Below the pieces are notes generated by a model that was given only the letters and a program-made list of their open reading frames with translations, did no database searches and was not told the origin of the DNA. A stretch of 64,000 nucleotides of DNA from the NCBI RefSeq assembly GCF_003234085.1, contig NZ_QKSD01000006.1, forward strand, positions 1 to 64,000, given 5' to 3'. This document shows positions 26,439 to 35,864 of the stretch, one piece after another (position 1 is the first letter of the stretch; each line of letters opens with the position of its first letter). This DNA comes from Curtobacterium sp. MCPF17_052 (lineage in GTDB: Bacteria; Actinomycetota; Actinomycetes; Actinomycetales; Microbacteriaceae). Position numbers and translations under genes: made by a program.

Positions 26439-26482
26439 CGGACGGGAGGCTCCCCACCAGCTGGTGGGGAGCCTCCCGTCCG
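26439..26482. terminator. Perfect 44-bp palindromic bidirectional terminator
   Basis: The 22-nt left arm starts CGGACGGGAGGCTCCCC and is followed immediately by its exact reverse complement. It sits between the convergent lacI and MFS exporter genes. It shares the GGACGGGAGGC outer stem with the terminator at 30185-30232. Confidence 0.9.
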
Positions 26483-26496
26483 ATCACCTGTCGCGT

Positions 26497-28841
<2,345 letters not shown>

Positions 28842-28851
28842 CGGGAGATAC

Positions 28852-28876
28852 TTGCACTCCTTCGCGGAGAGTGCAA
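28852..28876. promoter_or_regulatory. Candidate TetR operator
   Basis: TTGCACTC (28852-28859) and its exact complement GAGTGCAA (28869-28876) flank a 9-nt spacer, 11 nt upstream of the TetR start. Size and place fit an autoregulatory TetR site. Confidence 0.7.
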
Positions 28877-28906
28877 TTCATCGCGGGGGAACTCCCAGCG
28901 AGCGGG

Positions 28907-29389
28907 TCAGATCGCCTTCGCGAAGCAGTACGACCAGGGCATCGTCTCGGCGTAGGGCTCGTACACGTCGATGCGGTCCCACCCGGTCTTCTCGTACAGC
29001 GCCACGGCCTCGGGCTGCTTGTCGCCGGTCTGCAGGACCAGACGCGTGGCCCCCTGCTCCCGGCCCACACGGGCGCACTCGTCGAGGAGCGCGGTCGCGG
29101 CACCCTTGCCGCGGGCGGCCGCCAGGACGATGAGGCGCTTCAGCTCGATCTCGTCCCCGAGTCGGCGGACGGCGATGTGCCCGAGGACCGTCCCGTCCTC
29201 GTCGACGGCGAGCAGGGACGTCACGACGGTGGACGGGTCGACCGACAGTACGCGGTTGCGCTCCGCGGTGACCTCGGGAGCCTCACCGGGGTTGGAGTCG
29301 CCGTAGCGCTCGTGCATCTCCTCGTCCATGGTCGCGCGGAGTGCGACTCCGCGCGGGTCTTCCCAGGGCACGCGTTCGATGGTGATCAC
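28907..29389 (-). CDS. GNAT family N-acetyltransferase
   Basis: A 160-residue acetyl-CoA-dependent acetyltransferase. The acetyl-CoA loop is seen in LIVLAAARGKGAATALLDE (the R/Q-x-x-G-x-G/A motif), preceded by the LGHIAVRRLGDEIELKRL strand and followed by TRLVLQTGDKQPEAVALYEKTGWDRI. The chosen GTG at 29389 follows GGATGGA; the frame is open further upstream without family similarity. Acceptor substrate unknown. Single gene, stop facing the TetR promoter region. Confidence 0.85.
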   Translation of the reverse strand: MITIERVPWEDPRGVALRATMDEEMHERYGDSNPGEAPEVTAERNRVLSVDPSTVVTSLLAVDEDGTVLGHIAVRRLGDEIELKRLIVLAAARGKGAATALLDECARVGREQGATRLVLQTGDKQPEAVALYEKTGWDRIDVYEPYAETMPWSYCFAKAI

Positions 29390-29438
29390 GATCGTCCATC
29401 CTGACACGCGACGGGCGGGCCCGTACACACGGGTCGCG

Positions 29439-30113
29439 TCAGGAGAGCGAGCCGATCGGGCTGCCGTCGAGGTCCTCGAGCAGAGCCGCCGCGTCGTCGT
29501 ACACGGCGGCAGCGCCGGCACCACGCAGCTCGTCGCCGCCGATCCCGCCGGTCATCACGCCGATGCACCTGACCCCGACGCGCTTCGCGGACTCGACGTC
29601 CCACATCGCGTCGCCGATCATGACGGCACGCTCGGGGTCCACGCCCACCTTCTGCAGGGCGACCTCGATGATCCCGGGGTCCGGCTTCGCCTGCTCGACG
29701 TCCTCACCGCTCGTCACCGCGGTGATCCAGCGGTCGGCGTCCAGGAGTTCCAGCAACCGGTCGAGCTCGTTCTGCGGGGCGCTCGTCGCGAGCACCACGG
29801 CGTGCCCGCGGCCGGCGACCGCCTCGAGCAGGTCGCGCGCGCCGGGCAGCAACCGCAGCTGCGGCATGTGCTCCGAGTAGTAGGCGGTGTGGAACTGCTT
29901 CGCGGTGTCACGGACCTCGTCCGAGGCGTCCGGCAGCAGTGACTCCAGGAGCTTCGACGAGTCCATCCCGATCGCCCGGTGGATCCGCCAGGCGTCCACG
30001 GACTCCCCCGCCGCGCGGAAGGCCCGCCACCAGGCGTCGATGTGGGCGTAGTTCGAGTCGGCCAGGGTGCCGTCGATGTCGAAGAGGACGGCGGTGGTGG
30101 GGGTGTCGGACAT
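29439..30113 (-). CDS. HAD-superfamily hydrolase (phosphoglycolate phosphatase-like)
   Basis: A 224-residue HAD subfamily IA phosphatase. Motif I is VLFDIDGTLADSN (nucleophile and general-acid Asp), motif II is VLATSAP, the Lys is in EQAKPDPGII, and motif III/IV is VMIGDAMWDVESAKR. An alpha-helical cap (WWRAFRAAGESVDAW...) is inserted after motif I. Related proteins hydrolyse phosphoglycolate, sugar phosphates or beta-phosphoglucomutase-type substrates. The ATG at 30113 begins MSDTPTTAVLFDIDG. Confidence 0.88.
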   Translation of the reverse strand: MSDTPTTAVLFDIDGTLADSNYAHIDAWWRAFRAAGESVDAWRIHRAIGMDSSKLLESLLPDASDEVRDTAKQFHTAYYSEHMPQLRLLPGARDLLEAVAGRGHAVVLATSAPQNELDRLLELLDADRWITAVTSGEDVEQAKPDPGIIEVALQKVGVDPERAVMIGDAMWDVESAKRVGVRCIGVMTGGIGGDELRGAGAAAVYDDAAALLEDLDGSPIGSLS

Positions 30114-30184
30114 GCCTCCACCCTGCTCCGTCGGCGGCGACCGTCGCCTCAGGTGGGCCACCGGGTGCGGTGGACGCGCCACAC

Positions 30185-30232
30185 GACGGACGGGAGGCCC
30201 GGGACCGTCTGGTCCCGGGCCTCCCGTCCGTC
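30185..30232. terminator. Perfect 22-bp-stem terminator
   Basis: Left arm 30185-30206 (starting GACGGACGGGAGGCCC), 4-nt loop GTCT, right arm 30211-30232, perfectly complementary. It lies downstream of the three-gene membrane operon that ends at 30246 and belongs to the same GGACGGGAGGC stem family as 26439-26482. Confidence 0.9.
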
Positions 30233-30245
30233 AGGTGGTGACGTG

Positions 30246-30851
30246 TCAGGCGTTGCGGACGTCGTCCGCTGACGACTGCGCGTTGTCCTTCACGTCGGAC
30301 GCGGCGCCCTGCGCCTCGTCCTTGACCGTCTGGGCGGCGTCCTGCGCGGTGCCCTTGAGGTCCTGCGCGTGCTCCTTTGCGGCGTCGACGAGCGGGCCGC
30401 TGGCGTCCTTGGCCTGCTCCTTCGCCTTGTCCAGGAGCGGTGCGGCCTTGTCCTTGAGGTCGCCCGCGAGTTCCTCTTCCTTGGTGGAGGAGGGCAGGAG
30501 CGACGACGCGAGCCAGCCGACACCGAAGGCGATGAGGCCCACGGCGAGCGGGTTGCCCTTCGCCTTCTCGACACCGCGCGAGGCGGCGTCCTTTGCGGAA
30601 CCGGTCGCGTTCGACGTGGAGCCGGAGACGCTGGAGCGAGCCGAGCCGGCCGCGCCCATGACGGAGTCGCGTGCGCTGCCTGCGGCGCCCATCACGGAGT
30701 CGCGGGCGTCCTGGAACCGGCCCTTGACCTTCTCGGTCTGGCGGTGGGCGATCGACGACGGGTTGACCTTGTCGGCCAGGGCGTCGACGTCCGAACCGAG
30801 TTCGCCGCGGGTGCGCTCGATGTCGGCGCGGATCTCGTCTGGGGTACTCAT
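30246..30851 (-). CDS. DUF3618 membrane-associated protein
   Basis: A 201-residue protein beginning MSTPDEIRADIERTRGELGSD, the DUF3618 signature. A transmembrane segment follows (about residues 100-118, AVGLIAFGVGWLASSLL), then an Ala/Lys/Asp-rich coiled-coil tail (DKAKEQAKDASG, DAAKEHAQDL) like LEA or YtxH-type stress proteins. A near-exact internal duplication ARDSVMGAAGS occurs twice (about residues 49-70). Last gene of a three-gene operon with a holin-like protein and another Ala-rich coiled-coil protein. Probably envelope or desiccation stress; function not proven. Confidence 0.82.
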   Translation of the reverse strand: MSTPDEIRADIERTRGELGSDVDALADKVNPSSIAHRQTEKVKGRFQDARDSVMGAAGSARDSVMGAAGSARSSVSGSTSNATGSAKDAASRGVEKAKGNPLAVGLIAFGVGWLASSLLPSSTKEEELAGDLKDKAAPLLDKAKEQAKDASGPLVDAAKEHAQDLKGTAQDAAQTVKDEAQGAASDVKDNAQSSADDVRNA

Positions 30852-31300
30852 CAGTTCCTCCCGTTGTTGGGCTTGAGTGTCTCGGGGACTTCCTTGACGG
30901 TCGCGACCGTCTGCGGCGCACCGTTGATCTGCTTGATCTCCTTGCGCCCGCGGGAGGCGAGGATCGCTGCGGCGATCGCGTAGATGACGGCGATGATCAC
31001 GGCGGACCAGGCGTTGCCGATGAGGTAGCCGAGGCCCCACCATGCGGCGATCGACAGGAACAGCAGGGCGAACAGCCCGGTGACCCCGGCGCCGCCGAAC
31101 ATGCCGGCACCCTTGCCCGCCTTCTTCGCGGAGTCGGTCAGCTCTGCCTTGGCGAGCGCGACCTCCTGCCGGAAGAGGGTCGAGAGGTCACGGGACACCT
31201 CGGAGAGGAGTTCGCCGAGGGGCGTCGATGCAGCACGCTCCTCGGCGCTCGGCTGCCCGGGCACCGTCCGACCGGTCGCGCCGGGGAACGGATCGGTCAT
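30851..31300 (-). CDS. Phage-holin-family III (DUF1469-like) membrane protein
   Basis: A 149-residue protein. An amphipathic N-terminal helix, LGELLSEVSRDLSTLFRQEVALAKAELTD, is followed by two transmembrane segments (about residues 70-90 and 95-115). The motif LFRQEVALAKAEL is the hallmark of the 'phage holin family' / Actinobacteriophage holin superfamily III, which in bacterial chromosomes is not a lysis gene but an envelope protein often next to DUF3618, exactly as here. Stop and next start share a base (TGATG). Confidence 0.85.
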   Translation of the reverse strand: MTDPFPGATGRTVPGQPSAEERAASTPLGELLSEVSRDLSTLFRQEVALAKAELTDSAKKAGKGAGMFGGAGVTGLFALLFLSIAAWWGLGYLIGNAWSAVIIAVIYAIAAAILASRGRKEIKQINGAPQTVATVKEVPETLKPNNGRN

Positions 31301-32157
31301 ACGAGCGGCCCCGTCCCGGCGGTGCCGGTCCCCGTGGTGCTCGTGCCGGTGACACCCGTCGAGCCGAGGTCGGAGGTCCCGGTCGTCCCGGTGGTGCCAG
31401 AGGCCTCGGCTTCCTTCTCGTGCTTGATCTCGGTCGTCAGCGCCTTGGCGAGACGGCCGGCGAGGATGCCCGCACCGGCGGCGATCGCGATGAAGGTCCC
31501 CGGACGGCGAGCCGCGAACGACTTCACGTCGTCGACGAGCGAACCCGGGTCGCGGCCTTCGAGGTACCCGGCGAACGAGCCGGCGCGGTTCGACAGGTCG
31601 CGGACGACCTTCGAGGCCAGGCCCTGCTCGTCGTCGTTCTCGGCCATCTTGCCGAGCTGGTCACCGATCGTGCGGAGTCCGCCGGCGGCGCGCTGCTGCT
31701 GGTCGGCAGCCTGGTCCTTGAGGGTGCTGGACGCCTGCCCGTAGAGCTGGCGTGCGTGGTCCGACACCTCGGAGGCGACGTTCGCGGCCTGCTCCTTGGC
31801 GGTGCCCGCGACGTTCGCGGCCTTCTCCTTGGCGTCGCCGGCGACGTCGGAGGCGGCACCCTTGGCGGCGTCGGCCTTGCCACCGCTCGAGCTGTCGTCG
31901 GAGCCGGTGCTGCTGACGCCGCTGCCGGTACCGGTCGCGGTCAGGCTGCCGGCGGGGACGGTGCCCGCGGGCAGCTGCTCGTCGGCGGGGATGGCGTCCA
32001 GCGGTTCGAGGTCGTCGAATCCGGTGGGGCGTGCGGCGGGGGTACCGCTCGCGTAGGACGGGACCGTGACGCCGGGGTGGATCTCGTGACCCTCGGCGGC
32101 AGCCGTGGCGTCGTGGATGGGCGTCCCGGAGTCGTTCCCGGGTGGGTTCGTGGTCAT
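31297..32157 (-). CDS. Ala-rich coiled-coil membrane protein
   Basis: A 286-residue protein with a disordered N-terminal third (Thr/Gly/Ser/Asp), a middle AKEKAANVAGTAKEQAANVASEV helical repeat, a QQRAAGGLRTIGDQL region and one membrane segment near residue 225 (AARRPGTFIAIAAGAGILAGRL). The C-terminus is low-complexity Thr/Gly/Ser repeats (TSTTGTGTAGTG). First gene of the DUF3618/holin-like operon. The layout resembles CsbD/YtxH-type stress proteins, but no specific activity is known. Confidence 0.78.
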   Translation of the reverse strand: MTTNPPGNDSGTPIHDATAAAEGHEIHPGVTVPSYASGTPAARPTGFDDLEPLDAIPADEQLPAGTVPAGSLTATGTGSGVSSTGSDDSSSGGKADAAKGAASDVAGDAKEKAANVAGTAKEQAANVASEVSDHARQLYGQASSTLKDQAADQQQRAAGGLRTIGDQLGKMAENDDEQGLASKVVRDLSNRAGSFAGYLEGRDPGSLVDDVKSFAARRPGTFIAIAAGAGILAGRLAKALTTEIKHEKEAEASGTTGTTGTSDLGSTGVTGTSTTGTGTAGTGPLV

Positions 32158-32347
32158 GGTCGGCCTTCCGGTCTTCTCGTCGCGGCGGGCGGTGCACCCG
32201 CTGCGTTGGACCCGAACCTGCGCGGAAGAGTCTGGGACGGGTTCCAGGAACTCCGATCTGCGCGGATTCCCGCTCGACCCTCCCCAGAACGCCAGTCGAG
32301 GAGCGACGTGCCCCTCCCTCACAGCGACCGTCCGGTTGGCTCGGGCC

Positions 32348-33115
32348 ATGCCTTCCGTCTCGGTCGTCGTCCCGGTGCGCGACGACGCTGAGCACCTCCG
32401 ACGCTGCCTGACGGCTCTGGCGGCGCAGACCCGGCTCCCGGACGAGGTCGTCGTCGTCGACAACGGCAGCTCCGACGACAGCGCGGCCGTGGCCCGTGCC
32501 GCCGGCGCCGTCCTCTGCGTCGAACCGGTCCGCGGCATCGCCCGTGCGTCGTCGCTCGGCTACGACAGGGCCCGAGGGGACGTGATCGTCCGGCTCGATG
32601 CGGACTCCGTGCCGCCGCCGCACTGGATCGCGAGCGCGCTCGACCTGCTCGAGGACCCCGCCGTGGTCGCGGTCACCGGTCCGGGCCGCCCCGTGGACGC
32701 CGGGCCCCTCGTCCGGCTCGCCTGGCCGGTCCTCTACATGCAGCCGTACTTCGTCCTCATGCACGGCGCCCTCGCTCGACCGCCGCTGTTCGGGTCCGCG
32801 ACGGCGATCCGCAGGTCCGCCTGGCTCGCCGTCCGCGACCGGGTGCACCGGGACGACCCGGAGGTCCACGACGACGTCGACCTCAGCATGCAGCTGGACC
32901 CGTCGTGGCGGGTGCTGGCCGACCCCGTGCTCGCGGTGGGGGTGTCCGCGCGACCGTTCTCGAGCCTCCCGTCCGCACTGTTGCGGGCACGACGCGCCTT
33001 CCACACCTTCCGCGTGAACGGTCGGCGCGCCGCACCCTCACGCCGGTGGGCGCGACGGCTCCGGGTGGCCTGGCGGGCTCGTGACCACGCACGGGCGTGG
33101 TGGCGGGCCCGCTGA
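32348..33115 (+). CDS. Family 2 glycosyltransferase
   Basis: A 255-residue GT2 enzyme, beginning PSVSVVVPVRDDAEHLRRCL with the GT-A nucleotide-sugar motif EVVVVDNGSSDDSAAVARAAG, then IVRLDADSVPPPHW (the D-x-D metal site). The acceptor end includes FGSATAIRRSAW and DVDLSMQL. It ends in a short basic tail without the transmembrane segments many GT2 proteins have. Likely adds a sugar to a cell-surface glycan or glycolipid. A single gene; the ATG at 32348 is the natural start although the frame is open upstream. Confidence 0.88.
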   Translation: MPSVSVVVPVRDDAEHLRRCLTALAAQTRLPDEVVVVDNGSSDDSAAVARAAGAVLCVEPVRGIARASSLGYDRARGDVIVRLDADSVPPPHWIASALDLLEDPAVVAVTGPGRPVDAGPLVRLAWPVLYMQPYFVLMHGALARPPLFGSATAIRRSAWLAVRDRVHRDDPEVHDDVDLSMQLDPSWRVLADPVLAVGVSARPFSSLPSALLRARRAFHTFRVNGRRAAPSRRWARRLRVAWRARDHARAWWRAR

Positions 33116-33166
33116 CCGTCGACGCCACGGCCGACGGCTGACGCGGCGCGTCACGTCCGTCCCGCC

Positions 33167-34096
33167 TCAGGGCAGGACGACCACCTTGCCGGCGATGGCC
33201 CCGTCGGCGGCCTCGGCGTGCAGGGCCGGCAGCTCGGTGAGTGGGATGCGCCGCGTGACCTCCACGTGCAGCGAGCCCTCGTCGACCAGGGACACCAGGC
33301 GTGTCAGGCGGTCGCGGTTCGGCAGCACGAAGACGACCGCGGAGCGCACGCCGCGTGATGCGTCGTCCGGGGCGGGCATCCAGGCGGTGGTGCTGACGAC
33401 CACGCCGCCGTCACCGACCAGGGCGACCAGCCGGGTGAACTCCGCCGGGTCGAGCGGGGCCAGGTTGAGGAGCACGTCGACCGGTTCGGTGACGGCGTCC
33501 AGCAGGTCCGTCGTGGTGTGGTCGACGACCTCGTCCGCTCCCGCAGCCCGGACGGCGTCGGCGCTGCGGGGACTGGCGGTCGCGACGACGTGTGCGCCGA
33601 GTTGCTTCGCCAGCCGGACCGCGTACTTGCCGACCACACCGCCCGCGCCGACGACCAGCAGGCGCTGCCCGGCCTGCAGCCGTCCGTCGTCGACGAGCGC
33701 CTGCCAGGCCGTCAGGGCGACGGAGGGCAGTGCGGCGGCGTCGGCGAGCGGGATGCTCGTCGGGGCGGGGACGAGGACGTCGGCAGGAGCGACGACGTAC
33801 TCGGCCGCGCCGCCGTCCCGCTCCATGGGCAGGAACCCGACGACCGTGTCACCGACGCTGAGCCCCTCGACTCCGGCCCCCACGGCGTCCACCGTGCCGG
33901 AGACGTCGTAGCCGGGGACGTGCGGCAGCACGATCGGGATGGGGAGGGCCCCGGCGCGCATCCCGGCGTCGGCGGCGCTGAACGCCGAGGCGGCGACCCG
34001 GACCCGGACCTCGCCCTCGGCCGGGACGGGCTGTGCGACGTCGACGTACTGGAGCACCTCGGGGCCGCCGATCTCCTGGAACTGGACTGCCTTCAT
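33167..34096 (-). CDS. NADP-dependent quinone oxidoreductase-like (MDR) enzyme
   Basis: A 309-residue zinc-independent medium-chain dehydrogenase. The GroES-like N-domain begins MKAVQFQEIGGPEVLQYVDV; the Rossmann motif is VVGAGGVVGKYAVRLAKQLG (about residues 150-170), with VVATASPRSADAVRAAGADEVVDH after it. It lacks catalytic zinc Cys residues, so it is a quinone oxidoreductase/enoyl-reductase type (QOR/zeta-crystallin). It is divergent from a MarR-type regulator with two identical operators between them, so expression probably responds to electrophile or quinone stress. Confidence 0.9.
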   Translation of the reverse strand: MKAVQFQEIGGPEVLQYVDVAQPVPAEGEVRVRVAASAFSAADAGMRAGALPIPIVLPHVPGYDVSGTVDAVGAGVEGLSVGDTVVGFLPMERDGGAAEYVVAPADVLVPAPTSIPLADAAALPSVALTAWQALVDDGRLQAGQRLLVVGAGGVVGKYAVRLAKQLGAHVVATASPRSADAVRAAGADEVVDHTTTDLLDAVTEPVDVLLNLAPLDPAEFTRLVALVGDGGVVVSTTAWMPAPDDASRGVRSAVVFVLPNRDRLTRLVSLVDEGSLHVEVTRRIPLTELPALHAEAADGAIAGKVVVLP

Positions 34097-34115
34097 GGTC
34101 GTTTCCTCTCGTTGT

Positions 34116-34133
34116 TGCTTCGACTTCGAAGCA
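34116..34133. promoter_or_regulatory. MarR-type operator, copy 1
   Basis: TGCTTCGACTTCGAAGCA, an 18-bp near-perfect palindrome 20 nt upstream of the oxidoreductase start. It is nearly identical to the site at 34153-34170. Confidence 0.85.
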
Positions 34134-34152
34134 CTTGTCAGGAACGTACCAC

Positions 34153-34170
34153 TGCTTCGAACTCGAAGCA
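34153..34170. promoter_or_regulatory. MarR-type operator, copy 2
   Basis: TGCTTCGAACTCGAAGCA, 18 nt upstream of the MarR start. Its two half-sites equal those of copy 1 and the centres are 37 bp apart, so one regulator dimer per site could cover both divergent promoters. Confidence 0.85.
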
Positions 34171-34187
34171 ATGGGTAGGATCGATGC

Positions 34188-34688
34188 ATGACCGAGACAC
34201 CGCTCCCGCTCACCGGCGCGCAACTGACCGCCTACCTCTCGTTCACCGAGGTCAGCGCCCTGCTCCGCCCGGCGGTCGAGAAGCAGCTCAAGGACGTCGG
34301 AGCGCTCAGCTACGTGCAGTTCCAGTTGCTCGCCCGACTCGGCGACGATCCGAGCGGCAGCCGGAGCATGACCGACCTGGCGGACGGCGTCGTCTACAGC
34401 CGGAGTGGGCTGACCTACCAGGCGCAGCTGCTCGACCAGCGCGGACTCGTCTCCCGGGCGCCGTCGCCCGAAGACGAGCGCCGCGTCGTCGTCACGATCA
34501 CCGACGCCGGCCGCGAGGTCCTGGCCGCCGTGTTCCCGGGACACATCGCGCTCGTGCGGGAACTCCTCTTCGCCTCACTGTCGGAAGCGGACGTCGAGTC
34601 GCTCGCACGGATCCTGGGACGGGTCGGGACGCGTCTCCGCGAGGCCCCGCCCCGCTCCGCCGCTCCGCGCCGTCGACGGGCCGACTGA
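34188..34688 (+). CDS. MarR-family regulator
   Basis: A 166-residue winged-helix protein. The recognition helix lies in MTDLADGVVYSRSGLTYQAQLLDQRGLV (about residues 61-88) and the wing in SRAPSPEDERRVVVTITDAGREVL. The C-terminal dimerisation helices follow. It is divergent from the oxidoreductase and should repress it, and itself, from the paired 18-bp operators; the inducer is unknown. The 20-residue tail is Arg/Pro-rich. Confidence 0.9.
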   Translation: MTETPLPLTGAQLTAYLSFTEVSALLRPAVEKQLKDVGALSYVQFQLLARLGDDPSGSRSMTDLADGVVYSRSGLTYQAQLLDQRGLVSRAPSPEDERRVVVTITDAGREVLAAVFPGHIALVRELLFASLSEADVESLARILGRVGTRLREAPPRSAAPRRRRAD

Positions 34689-35049
34689 CGCGACGGTCGA
34701 CGACGTGGCGCGAGGAACCTCGCGGCCCGCATCGAACACCGTCCAGCCGGACGGCGTAGCGTCGCTCCAGTCGCCCAGCCGGAAGGCACGCGAGGGACCC
34801 TGACCTCGCGGAGCGACGACTCGCGCCTGCCACTCCCGGAGGCACGCGCAGGCCGTGGACGCCCGCCCCTGACCCGAACGGCGGCGGGCGTCCGCGAGTC
34901 CACTCGGCCAGGTGCCGGCCGGGAGGCGCGTCAGCGGCCGCCACCGTGCCTCTGCCGGTATTCCACATTGCTGTTCTTCATTGAAATGCGTCGGGAAGTC
35001 TTCTATGGTCGAGTTGTTGCGGCGCGCAACCACTCGCTCAGGAGGAACG
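34689..35049. other. Intergenic stretch with hairpin and AT-rich promoter zone
   Basis: This 361-bp stretch has no coding region. It contains a terminator-like hairpin at 34857-34893, a GCCGGGAGGCGCG element near 34922, and an AT-rich zone at 34959-35015 just upstream of the secreted-protein gene, which probably holds its promoter. A good ribosome site (GGAGGAA, 35041-35047) precedes that gene. Confidence 0.5.
34857..34893. terminator. Hairpin downstream of marR
   Basis: Arms GGACGCCCGCC (34857-34867) and GGCGGGCGTCC (34883-34893) pair perfectly around a 15-nt loop. No U-tract, as is usual in this DNA. It is 168 nt after the marR stop, so the link to marR is uncertain. Confidence 0.55.
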
Positions 35050-35589
35050 ATGAATTCCGGCCCGACCACGATCACCTGCATCGCGACCACCGTTGCACTG
35101 ACGCTGAGCAGCCTTCTCTGGACGCCGGCAGTGGCTTCTGCCACCACTCGGCCGGCCGAGCTGGACACGGCCGCCGCAGCGCGAGCGTCCGACCCTGGTG
35201 TCGTCGCTGAAGCCATCCGGGAAGCAGACGCTGCCGGTGCGCTGACGAGTGATGTGACCAGCGCCGACGGCACTCGCCTCGTGACGATCTCCGCGGGGCA
35301 CCTGGACCTCGATCTGACCGTGCCCGGTCGGGACCACCGACTCGGAGCAGGAAAGGACAAGAACGGCGTCTTCGTCGACTTCAACTCGTTCGACCAGCAG
35401 GTGATCATCGGCGGAGGCGGAGTCGTCGCCGCCGAAGGGCTGTGTGCGCTCGGTCCGGCGGTGTGTGTCATCGCCAACGTCGTCGTCCTGCTTGCCTTCA
35501 CCGCCATCAGCAACAACGGTGGCGTCAAGTGCGGGAAGAAAGTCCTGCGAGTCCACGCTTCAGGCAAGCCAGCCCCGTTCTGCGCGTGA
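35050..35589 (+). CDS. Secreted protein of unknown function, Cys/Gly-rich C-terminus
   Basis: A 179-residue protein with an N-terminal signal (hydrophobic TCIATTVALTLSSLLWTPAVA, possible cleavage after ASA near residue 31), an acidic Ala-rich propeptide-like middle (AAAARASDPGVVAEAIREAD), then a Gly-rich hydrophobic C-terminus (QQVIIGGGGVVAAEG, NVVVLLAFTAISNNGG). Four Cys lie at about 132, 139, 161 and 178, enough for two disulfides. The overall plan (signal, pro-region, compact Cys-containing hydrophobic domain) resembles secreted antimicrobial proteins, but I recognise no family. The following 81-residue membrane protein overlaps it by 4 nt. Confidence 0.65.
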   Translation: MNSGPTTITCIATTVALTLSSLLWTPAVASATTRPAELDTAAAARASDPGVVAEAIREADAAGALTSDVTSADGTRLVTISAGHLDLDLTVPGRDHRLGAGKDKNGVFVDFNSFDQQVIIGGGGVVAAEGLCALGPAVCVIANVVVLLAFTAISNNGGVKCGKKVLRVHASGKPAPFCA

Positions 35590-35831
35590 CCGGGCTGAAC
35601 CGCGCAGTCACCGCGACGGTGAGGGTCGTCTCGAGCATCGGGTTCGCAGCGTTCCTGGCGATGTGCACGCTCCTCGCGGGCGCTGCACTGTCAGTGGACC
35701 TCCGGGAGGACGGACATCCCGTGCTGAGCGCGGTCGCGAGTGGCACCGGGATGGCTTTCGGCGGCGGCAACCTCGGTTGGGCGGTCCGGCGTCGGCAGCG
35801 GCGAGCACAGCGGACGCACTCCGGCGAATGA
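35586..35831 (+). CDS. Small two-TM membrane protein, partner of secreted protein
   Basis: An 81-residue protein with two hydrophobic segments (about residues 14-36 and 46-64) and a basic tail (RRRQRRAQR). Its GTG start overlaps the stop of the secreted-protein gene (GTGA), so the two are made together. Small membrane proteins coupled to secreted antimicrobial proteins are often immunity proteins. That is a guess from arrangement; no family is recognised. Confidence 0.6.
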   Translation: MTGLNRAVTATVRVVSSIGFAAFLAMCTLLAGAALSVDLREDGHPVLSAVASGTGMAFGGGNLGWAVRRRQRRAQRTHSGE

Positions 35832-35864
35832 GGAGGCCTCGCGGCCTGTCGGGACGGCCGCCGC

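Noticed and set aside
30851..31300. Prophage lysis holin
   Set aside because: The holin-family III signature here is the chromosomal envelope-protein version; it is in an operon with DUF3618 and coiled-coil proteins, and no endolysin or other phage gene is near.
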